Origin: Verrucomicrobia bacterium UBA4286
Lineage (GTDB): Bacteria > Verrucomicrobiota > Kiritimatiellia > RFP12 > UBA1067
Assembly: GCA_002395905.1 (NCBI GenBank)
Contig: DGVK01000037.1
Location: forward strand, 1-7,643
Length of the DNA: 7,643 nucleotides
Direction of reading: 5' to 3'
A program made the translations under genes and the position numbers. The notes below the pieces were generated by a model, which was not told where the DNA came from, did no database searches, and was given only the letters and a program-made list of their open reading frames with translations. Positions 1 through 5,283 of the stretch are shown here, piece after piece. The stretch's first letter is position 1, and each line of letters begins with the position of its first letter.

Positions 1-552
1 GAGAAGCTCCAGGAGCGTCTCGCCAAGCTCGCCGGCGGTGTCGCGCTTATCAAGGTAGGCGCCGCGACCGAGGCTGCAATGAAGGAGAAGAAGGACCGTG
101 TCGACGACGCGCTGCACGCGACGCGCGCTGCGGTCGAGGAGGGTGTCGTCGCCGGCGGCGGTGTCGCCTACCTCCGTGCCCAGAAGGCCATCGAGGCTCT
201 CAAGCTTGAAGGGGACGAGGCGGTTGGCGCGAGCATTGTCGCCCGTGCGGTCGAGGCTCCTCTCAGGAAGCTCGTCGGCAACGCCGGCCAGGAAGCCGCG
301 CTCGTCGTCGCCAACGTCAAGAAGGCGACCGGCACGAACGGCTACAACGTCCGCACCGGCGAGTACTGCGATCTTCTCAAGGAGGGTGTCGTCGACCCCG
401 CGAAGGTCACGCGCTCGGCTCTGCAGAACGCCGCGTCGATCGCGGGCCTGCTGCTCACCACCGACTGCATGGTGACCGATCTTCCGGAGAAGAAGGAGTC
501 CTGCGGCTGCGGCGGCCACGGTGCGCCCGGCGGCATGGACGGCATGATGTAA
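1..552 (+). CDS. groEL: GroEL (Hsp60 chaperonin), C-terminal part, 5' truncated
   Basis: This is the last 183 residues of the ATP-driven cytosolic folding chaperonin. The reading frame is open from base 1 and the true start lies outside the window. By comparison with E. coli GroEL, the first codon corresponds to about residue 363, so the piece covers the end of the apical domain, the second intermediate segment and the C-terminal equatorial domain. Conserved signatures are [11 protein letters not shown] (residues 11-21), [21 protein letters not shown] (34-54) and [16 protein letters not shown] (131-146). Asp36 matches the catalytic Asp398 of E. coli, and Asp132 matches Asp495 of the ATP pocket. 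The flexible tail ends in a Gly-Met motif (GGMDGMM), as is usual, but carries a Cys-Gly-Cys-Gly-Gly-His stretch just before it. The stop is TAA at 550-552, followed at once by a strong terminator, so this is the last gene of its operon (presumably groES-groEL). No frameshift is visible. Confidence 0.98.
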   Translation, partial: EKLQERLAKLAGGVALIKVGAATEAAMKEKKDRVDDALHATRAAVEEGVVAGGGVAYLRAQKAIEALKLEGDEAVGASIVARAVEAPLRKLVGNAGQEAALVVANVKKATGTNGYNVRTGEYCDLLKEGVVDPAKVTRSALQNAASIAGLLLTTDCMVTDLPEKKESCGCGGHGAPGGMDGMM

Positions 553-571
553 GCCTCTCAAGGCTTGTCAT

Positions 572-608
572 AAAGGGGGCGCGTCCCGCACGGGGCGCGC
601 CTCTTTTT
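572..608 (+). terminator. Rho-independent terminator of groEL
   Basis: A GC-rich inverted repeat pairs GGCGCGTCCC (578-587) with GGGGCGCGCC (592-601), giving 10 pairs including one G-U, around a GCAC loop (588-591). A run of T residues (604-608) follows, and the A residues at 572-574 can pair with the T-tract. The hairpin sits 25 bases after the groEL stop, the expected place for an intrinsic terminator. The T-tract merges with the promoter of the next gene. Confidence 0.9.
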
Positions 609-616
609 GGTATAAT
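608..616 (+). promoter_or_regulatory. Extended -10 promoter for the SurA-N-like gene
   Basis: The sequence TGG-TATAAT (608-616) is a consensus -10 hexamer (611-616) preceded by the TGn extension typical of sigma70-type promoters that need little -35 contact. The region 17 bp upstream (588-593, GCACGG) lies in the terminator hairpin and does not resemble a -35 box, which fits reliance on the extended -10. Transcription would start near 622-624, giving a leader of about 24 bases before the ATG at 647. It is one of only two AT-rich non-coding spots in the window. Confidence 0.7.
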
Positions 617-633
617 TACCCCTGCATGACACA

Positions 634-640
634 GAAGGGA
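634..640 (+). promoter_or_regulatory. Ribosome binding site that favours the start at 647
   Basis: The purine-rich GAAGGGA ends six bases before the ATG at 647, a normal Shine-Dalgarno spacing. The upstream in-frame ATG at 626 has no such site and would fall about three bases from the predicted transcription start, so 647 is the better start. Confidence 0.6.
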
Positions 641-646
641 AACCAG

Positions 647-1225
647 ATGAAAAAGGCGTTTGTCAACGGACAGAGGATTTCGGACGAGGCGGTCGGTTTC
701 GAGCTCGACAGGCTTGTCAGGTTCTACATGGCTCACGGCATGACCGCCGACGAGGTGAGGAAGAATCTGCCGAAGCTGCAGGAGAAAGCGCTTGAACAGG
801 CTGTCGGCGCGAAGCTTCTGCTGGACAGAGCGTCGCAGATAGAGCTTCCCGTCACAGAAGCCGATATCGATGCGGAGGTGCAAAAGGTCGTCGAGCAGGT
901 CGGCGGTGAAGAGAACTACCGCAAGGCCCTGGCCGAGCAGAATCTTTCCGAGAAGGATTTCCGTCGTGAGCTGGAGAAGGGCGCGCGGGTGAACATGCTT
1001 GTATCCCAGGTATGCGCACACGTCCAGGACCCTACCGAGGACGATGTCGCCGCCTTTTTCGAGGCGAATCGCGCAACCTACGGCAAAGATGAAAAAGGCA
1101 ACGCGCAGACGCTCGTCGATGTGCACGACAGAATAAAGGACCTTCTCCGCCATGAGGTGCGGGGACGCGCTGTCGAGATTTTCGTTGAAGAACTGCGCGA
1201 AGCGGCAACCATAGAGTACAAATAA
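647..1225 (+). CDS. SurA N-terminal-like chaperone without a PPIase domain
   Basis: The protein is 192 residues, acidic and helical, and resembles the chaperone module of SurA/PpiD/PrsA-type parvulin proteins. The N-terminus KAFVNGQRISDEAV (3-16) is the usual VNG-x-x-I-s opening of SurA_N. Long amphipathic helices follow (16-62, 70-86, 87-125, 130-145), and the end (HDRIKDLL...EELREAATIEYK, 160-192) matches the closing helix and strand of SurA-type proteins. The parvulin isomerase domain of about 100 residues, which normally sits between these parts, is absent: only about 15 residues (146-160) join them. No signal peptide or membrane segment is visible, so a cytosolic location is likely, unlike true SurA. 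An alternative ATG at 626 would add seven residues. The gene has its own promoter and lies directly downstream of groEL, which fits a role in protein folding. Family assignment rests on motif recognition, and its clients are unknown. Confidence 0.65.
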   Translation: MKKAFVNGQRISDEAVGFELDRLVRFYMAHGMTADEVRKNLPKLQEKALEQAVGAKLLLDRASQIELPVTEADIDAEVQKVVEQVGGEENYRKALAEQNLSEKDFRRELEKGARVNMLVSQVCAHVQDPTEDDVAAFFEANRATYGKDEKGNAQTLVDVHDRIKDLLRHEVRGRAVEIFVEELREAATIEYK

Positions 1226-1249
1226 AAGCGGCCCGCCCGGGGGCCGAGG

Positions 1250-1278
1250 TTGCGGAACAGGCGAAAATTCGGTATACT
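1250..1278 (+). promoter_or_regulatory. Promoter of the pcnB-mla-gluQ array
   Basis: A -35-like TTGCGG (1250-1255) is separated by exactly 17 bp from a -10-like TATACT (1273-1278). The predicted start of transcription is about 1284-1286, only two to four bases before the pcnB ATG at 1288. The surrounding bases (1262-1288) are notably AT-rich compared with the coding DNA around them. No other convincing promoter is seen before 7610. Confidence 0.55.
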
Positions 1279-1287
1279 ATACCACCA

Positions 1288-2517
1288 ATGTTTGGGCTTT
1301 TGAAGAAGAAAAGAAGCAAGCCGGTCGTATACACGCGACCGGAGCACTGCATTTCGCGAAAGAATATCGATCCGGACGCGTTAAAAGTTCTCTACAGGCT
1401 GTCGAGCGCGGGCTATACGGCCTATCTTGTCGGCGGCGGCGTGCGAGATCTTCTCCTGGGTCGCAAGCCCAAGGATTTCGATGTCGGCACGAGCGCGCGG
1501 CCCAACGAGGTCAAACATGTTTTCCGCAACTGCTTCCTTATCGGGAGGCGCTTCCGTCTGGCGCATGTCCGCTTCGGCGACAAGATCATCGAAACGGCGA
1601 CTTTCCGTCAGAATTCGCAGTCGGTGGGCGAGATAATCGAGCATGCCGCCGAGGGGCCGCTTGAAGACAACACTTTCGGAACGCCCGAGACCGACGCATA
1701 CCGCCGCGACTTCACGGTGAACGGGCTCTTTTACGACATCAAGGACTTCAGCGTCATCGACTGGGTCGGCGGGATGAAGGATCTTGAAAAGCGCGTGATC
1801 CGTGCAATCGGCGATCCTGACATACGCTTTCAGGAGGATCCCGTGCGCATGATGCGCGCGGTCAAGTTCTCGTCAAGGCTCGACTTCAAGATCGAGCGCA
1901 AGACGCTTTCGGCGATAAAGCGTCGCCACTCCTGCATTCTCAATGCGTCGCCGCCGCGCGTCTGCGAAGAGGTTTTTCGTCTCTTCCCTTACGGTTGCAG
2001 CGCGGAGGCGTTCCGTCTCATGTGGGAGACTGGGCTGCTCGGCGACCTTCTGCCAGATCTTTCAAAGGCCATTGCCGAGACCGGCGGCAGATCAAGCCCT
2101 GCCTGGAAGTATCTGTCGGTTCTCGACACCCTCGAGCGTCTGCGCCAGGATGAGGGCGGCGAGGTTTCGAACGGACTTCGCGCGGCGGTTTTGATGACCG
2201 TCATGCTCAAGCGTCCAGGCGACAGGCCTAGGGATGGCGCTTCTCGGAAGATCATGCAGACGATGCTCGACGGGATAAAAATTCCGAAGTCGGTGTATTT
2301 CACCGCGGTCCTTCTCATGGAGAGCCCTGTGAGGCTCAGCCGCAGACCCGAGCGCAGCCGCGCGCGTTTTATCCACAACCGCGACTTCCTGGACGCGCTC
2401 GACTACAACAGGATCGTCCTGCGTGCGGAGGGCGCGGATGAAAGCATTCTCAACGAATGGGCAGACCTTTACGAACTGAAAGGAAAAAAAGATGAACTGG
2501 TTCAAGACAGAAGATGA
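1288..2517 (+). CDS. pcnB: Poly(A) polymerase I, class II nucleotidyltransferase
   Basis: This enzyme adds 3' poly(A) tails to RNA and so marks it for decay. It has 409 residues (E. coli PcnB about 465), the difference lying mainly in a short N-terminus and C-terminus. ISRKNID (22-28) aligns with the E. coli ISRKDIS. The nucleotidyltransferase core has LVGGGVRDLLLG (47-58), the catalytic pair Asp63/Asp65 in DFDV, and a probable third carboxylate, Glu102, in IIETATFR. LIGRRFRLAHV (84-94) fits the signature used to tell bacterial poly(A) polymerases from CCA-adding enzymes. RRDFTVNGL (139-147) and EDPVRMMRAVKF (183-194) are the following conserved motifs of the neck region. The ATG at 1288 is the only reasonable start, since the next in-frame Met is residue 163. 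There is no Shine-Dalgarno in front of it, and the transcript is probably leaderless. The 3' end overlaps the next gene by 26 bp. A CCA-adding role is the main alternative. Confidence 0.88.
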   Translation: MFGLLKKKRSKPVVYTRPEHCISRKNIDPDALKVLYRLSSAGYTAYLVGGGVRDLLLGRKPKDFDVGTSARPNEVKHVFRNCFLIGRRFRLAHVRFGDKIIETATFRQNSQSVGEIIEHAAEGPLEDNTFGTPETDAYRRDFTVNGLFYDIKDFSVIDWVGGMKDLEKRVIRAIGDPDIRFQEDPVRMMRAVKFSSRLDFKIERKTLSAIKRRHSCILNASPPRVCEEVFRLFPYGCSAEAFRLMWETGLLGDLLPDLSKAIAETGGRSSPAWKYLSVLDTLERLRQDEGGEVSNGLRAAVLMTVMLKRPGDRPRDGASRKIMQTMLDGIKIPKSVYFTAVLLMESPVRLSRRPERSRARFIHNRDFLDALDYNRIVLRAEGADESILNEWADLYELKGKKDELVQDRR

Positions 2518-3106
2518 TCCGCTGGCCGAAGACTTCGTCAAGGAGATCCGCGCCACGATTCCATGGCTGCTGGCGGCCGCTCTAGTGGTTGCGGGCTACT
2601 ACGGGGTCAAAAACTACATGGCCGCGCGTCGCGCCGCCGCAAGCGAGGCGCTCGTGAACGCCTACACCGCGGAGGAGCTTGAAGAGGCCGTGACAAAGTT
2701 CGGCGGCTCCGATGCTGGCGGCGCTCTCAAGCTGCGCCTGGCGAAGAAGTATTACGACGCAGGCCGCTACCAGGAGGCGCTCGACCAGTACACGGCGCTT
2801 TCTGGCGACAAGGCTCCCGACGGCTTTGCCGACATCCCAGAGGTCGGCAAGGCCCAGTGCCAGGAGGCGCTCGGCAGCTACGCCGAGGCTCTTGCCGCGT
2901 ACGAGGCGTTCGCCGAGGCCAACCCATCCAGCTATCTCGCGCTTACGGCGAAGCTCGGCTCGGCGCGCGTTCTCGCGCTTTCGGGCGACAGGGAGAAGGC
3001 TCTCCAGCGGCTTGCCGAGATCAAGGAGTCGGTAAAGGGCGATGCGGTTTCCGAGGCGCGCGTCGACGCTACGGAAGACTGCATCAAGCGGCCGGTCGCA
3101 AAGTGA
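2492..3106 (+). CDS. Membrane-anchored TPR protein (YfgM/TPR_21-like)
   Basis: The protein has 204 residues: a short cytosolic N-terminus (1-20), one transmembrane helix (about 22-40, IPWLLAAALVVAGYYGV), and a periplasmic helical part. The soluble part contains TPR-like helix pairs, at about 78-106 (LAKKYYDAGRYQEALDQY), 116-144 (CQEALGSYAEALAAYEAFAE) and 152-180 (LGSARVLALSGDREKALQRL). The layout resembles E. coli YfgM, a Sec-translocon accessory protein, but the similarity is architectural and an exact function cannot be claimed. The ATG at 2492 is supported by GAAAGGA at 2478-2484, seven bases upstream, which lies inside the end of pcnB. The stop TGA (3104-3106) overlaps the GTG start of mlaE as GTGA, implying translational coupling. 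A role as a scaffold for the lipid transporter encoded next is possible but is inferred from position only. Confidence 0.75.
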   Translation: MNWFKTEDDPLAEDFVKEIRATIPWLLAAALVVAGYYGVKNYMAARRAAASEALVNAYTAEELEEAVTKFGGSDAGGALKLRLAKKYYDAGRYQEALDQYTALSGDKAPDGFADIPEVGKAQCQEALGSYAEALAAYEAFAEANPSSYLALTAKLGSARVLALSGDREKALQRLAEIKESVKGDAVSEARVDATEDCIKRPVAK

Positions 3107-3849
3107 GCTTTACGCGCGAGGTCGGCAGGACCACGCGCGTGATGCTTGCTTCGGTCGCCGCGTTCCCGTCCGTGTTCCGAAGCCGCGACTCGCGTCGCGA
3201 CTTCGGAGTTCAATTATACAAGACAGGAATCGGGACGCTGCCGGTGGTGACGGTGGTGTCGCTCTTCACCGGTATGATTCTCGCCCTGCAGGTGGGGCTT
3301 GAGCTGAGGCGGTTCAACCAGGAGATATACCTCGGCGCCGCAGTTATGATAACGCTCATACGCGAGATGGCGCCGTTCAGCTGCGGGATGTGTCTGGCGG
3401 CGTGCGTGGGCTCGGCGATAGCGGCCGAACTGGGAACGATGGCGGTGAACGACGAGATAGCCGCGCTCGAGATAATGTCCATACCTCCGATACGCTTTCT
3501 GGCCGCGCCGCGCCTTCTGGCGCTTGTGGTGATGGCGCCTGTACTGGCTTTCTTCTGCTGTGTCGTGGGGACTCTCGGCGGCGGAGTGGTCGGCGCGACC
3601 CAGCTCGGCGTCAACTTCGAGCAGTATATGGCGAGCGCGATGTCGATCGCCGACGTGAAGGATCTTGCGACCGGTCTCGCCAAGGCGGTCGTCTTCGGCC
3701 TCGTGATAGGAACGGTCTCCGTCGCGCAGGGCCTCGGCACAAGCCTCGGCGCGACCGGCGTCGGCCGCGCGACGCAGCGCTCGGTGATCATATCGTTCCT
3801 GCTCATCCTCATGCTGGGCTACATGATAACGAGGGTCTGCTACCAATGA
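3103..3849 (+). CDS. mlaE: MlaE-type ABC permease of the phospholipid transporter
   Basis: This 248-residue integral inner-membrane protein is the permease subunit of the MlaFED lipid transporter. Hydrophobic segments lie at about 45-67, 78-112, 136-165, 190-211 and 226-245. The family hallmark is present: AAELGTMAVNDEIAALEIMS (107-126) followed by IPPIRFLAAPR (127-137), which corresponds to the AElGtM-x-x-x-eqidAle-vm-pir-l-PR motif of MlaE/YrbE, and GVGRATQRSV (219-228) matches the conserved GISRATTRTV region. The reading frame is open well upstream (to 2857), but that part is an alternate frame of the TPR gene. The GTG at 3103, overlapping the preceding stop, gives a length close to the usual 250-260 residues. 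No clear Shine-Dalgarno precedes it, so initiation probably depends on coupling. ATG 3142 is a less likely start. It overlaps mlaF by 4 bp (ATGA). Confidence 0.92.
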   Translation: MSFTREVGRTTRVMLASVAAFPSVFRSRDSRRDFGVQLYKTGIGTLPVVTVVSLFTGMILALQVGLELRRFNQEIYLGAAVMITLIREMAPFSCGMCLAACVGSAIAAELGTMAVNDEIAALEIMSIPPIRFLAAPRLLALVVMAPVLAFFCCVVGTLGGGVVGATQLGVNFEQYMASAMSIADVKDLATGLAKAVVFGLVIGTVSVAQGLGTSLGATGVGRATQRSVIISFLLILMLGYMITRVCYQ

Positions 3850-4586
3850 GCCTGGTCGTTTTCGAGAATGTGAAGAAGCAGTTCTCCGGCCGCAAGGTTC
3901 TGGACGGGCTGTCGTTCGAGATCGAGAAGGGCGAGATACTTGCGCTCGTCGGGCCTTCTGGTACAGGAAAGTCGGTCACGCTCAAGCATATCGTACGCCT
4001 CCTGGAGCCGGACGAAGGACGCGTGCTCGTCGACGGCGTGGACGTCTCGGCCTGCTCCCGTCGCGAACTTGAGGCGATACGCAGCCGCGTCGGCTATCTT
4101 TTCCAGAGCGGCGCGCTTCTCGCGTGGATGACGGTCGAGGAGAATGTCGCCCTCCCTCTAAGGGAGTGCACCGGCCTTTCGGAGGACGAGATCGACCGTC
4201 GCGTCGCGGCCGCGCTCGACGCCGTGGAGCTCGCCGACGCCGCCGACAAGTATCCCGCCGAGATTTCGGGCGGCATGCAGAAACGCGCCGGCCTTGCCCG
4301 CGCGATCGTCCGCGAGTCGGATGTCATCCTCTACGACGAGCCTACGAGCGGGCTCGACCCTGTGACGTCGATAACGATCCACAGGCTGATAAAGAAGCTC
4401 AATCGCGAGCTCGGCATAACATCGGTCGTCGTGACTCACGACCTGCAGGGTGCGCTCGGCTTCACCGACAGGCTGCTTCTGGTCAAGGACGGCAGGGCGG
4501 TTGAATGCTCCGCCCCGGCTGAGTTCGCCGCGTCGACGAACCCTGTGGTGCGCGAGTTTCTAGCGGCAATGAAAGGAGAACTGTAA
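3846..4586 (+). CDS. mlaF: MlaF-type ABC transporter ATPase
   Basis: This 246-residue cytosolic ATPase powers the MlaE permease. All nucleotide-binding motifs are intact: Walker A GPSGTGKS (36-43), Q-loop FQSGAL with Gln87, the ABC signature ISGGMQKRAGLARAI (140-154), Walker B VILYDEP (160-166) with catalytic Glu165, D-loop SGLDP, and switch His198 in VVTHD. The SGGMxKR form of the signature and the LFQSGALLAWMTVEENV stretch are typical of the MlaF/Ttg2A group rather than of general ABC importers. The start at ATG 3846 overlaps the mlaE stop (ATGA) and is preceded nine bases upstream by GAGGGT (3831-3836). The same frame is open back to 3390, but that part overlaps conserved mlaE codons. The TAA stop shares one base with the mlaD ATG. 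Confidence 0.95.
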   Translation: MSLVVFENVKKQFSGRKVLDGLSFEIEKGEILALVGPSGTGKSVTLKHIVRLLEPDEGRVLVDGVDVSACSRRELEAIRSRVGYLFQSGALLAWMTVEENVALPLRECTGLSEDEIDRRVAAALDAVELADAADKYPAEISGGMQKRAGLARAIVRESDVILYDEPTSGLDPVTSITIHRLIKKLNRELGITSVVVTHDLQGALGFTDRLLLVKDGRAVECSAPAEFAASTNPVVREFLAAMKGEL

Positions 4587-5281
4587 TGGCAGGGAGAAAA
4601 GGCGACGCCTTCGCGGAGTTCGTGACGGGCGTGTTCATGCTGGCGGTGCTGGCGCTTCTCGTGTACTTCACCATAGTGATATCCGGCGTAGATCTCGTGC
4701 TCGGGCGCGAGTACGTGCGCGTGTCGATCGCATTCGACGGTATAGGCGGCCTCAAGGACCACGACAACGTCATGTACCGCGGCACGAAGGTAGGCACCGT
4801 GGACCGCGTAAGTCTCACCGCGACCAACCTCATCGCGACGGTCGATATCGACCGCAACGTCGTCCTGCGCAAAGGCTACCGCGCCTATGTGCAGTCTACC
4901 TCGCTGCTCGGCGGCAACAATCTGGTGCTCGAAGAGGGCGACGGCGACGCGATCGACCTTGCATCCTCCCCCGTTCTGCGCGGTGAAACGCCCTCCGACT
5001 GGATGCGCGACGTCGCCCAGATCGCGAAGAACCTCAGCGAGGCGACCTCGGGCGACGAGCTGCGCGCAATCGTGACCAACCTTTCCGTCGTGAGCGAGAA
5101 GATACGAATCGTCTCCGAGCGGATAGCCGACGGCGAGGGGACGCTCGGCCGTCTTTCAAAGGACGACGCGCTCTACAAGGAGCTCGAAGGCCTTCTGCGC
5201 GACGCGCGCCAGGTTCTCGACAACTACCGCGACACGACGCCGATCACGACATTCTCATCGCTCGCGACAGGAGCTCTCTGA
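4586..5281 (+). CDS. mlaD: MlaD-type MCE-domain lipid-binding protein
   Basis: This 231-residue protein is anchored in the inner membrane by one helix (about 12-34) and exposes an MCE domain (about 42-118) to the periplasm. In MlaD this domain forms a hexameric ring through which phospholipid passes. MCE hallmarks are VSIAFDGIGGLKDHDNVMYRG (46-66; F-d-g-i-gGL-x-x-g-x-x-V-x-y-rG), KVGTVDRVSL (68-77) and QSTSLLGGNNLVLEEG (103-118). A helical region (135-215) follows, containing the GEGTLGRLSKDDALYKEL motif (183-200) common in this family, and the protein closes with TPITTFSSLATGAL. The ATG at 4586 has a strong Shine-Dalgarno AAAGGAG (4572-4578) at ideal spacing. The gene completes the E-F-D core of an Mla system. 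No mlaC or mlaB follows, so any periplasmic shuttle would have to be encoded elsewhere. Confidence 0.93.
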   Translation: MAGRKGDAFAEFVTGVFMLAVLALLVYFTIVISGVDLVLGREYVRVSIAFDGIGGLKDHDNVMYRGTKVGTVDRVSLTATNLIATVDIDRNVVLRKGYRAYVQSTSLLGGNNLVLEEGDGDAIDLASSPVLRGETPSDWMRDVAQIAKNLSEATSGDELRAIVTNLSVVSEKIRIVSERIADGEGTLGRLSKDDALYKELEGLLRDARQVLDNYRDTTPITTFSSLATGAL

Positions 5282-5283
5282 CA

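Noticed and set aside
626..646. Alternative start at ATG 626 for the SurA-N-like protein
   Set aside because: It has no ribosome binding site and lies almost at the predicted transcription start. The ATG at 647 has GAAGGGA six bases upstream and begins at the conserved VNG region.
455..1153. Long open frame of 232 codons on the minus strand
   Set aside because: It runs antisense to groEL and the SurA-N-like gene, has no recognisable domain, and is the usual shadow of GC-rich coding DNA.
1229..1246. Hairpin CGGCCC/GGGCCG after the SurA-N-like gene, as a terminator
   Set aside because: The six-pair stem is present, but no T-tract follows, so it is not a convincing intrinsic terminator. It might slow transcription or stabilise the 3' end.
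2857..3102. Upstream extension of the mlaE frame to an ATG at 2857
   Set aside because: The extension is an Arg/Gly-rich alternate frame of the TPR gene; GTG 3103 gives the normal MlaE length.
3390..3845. Upstream extension of the mlaF frame to 3390
   Set aside because: It overlaps conserved mlaE codons and is Arg-rich shadow sequence; MlaF homology begins at 3846.
3214..3846. Long minus-strand open frame rich in His and Arg, opposite mlaE
   Set aside because: Low-complexity composition and exact antisense position to a conserved gene mark it as a shadow frame.
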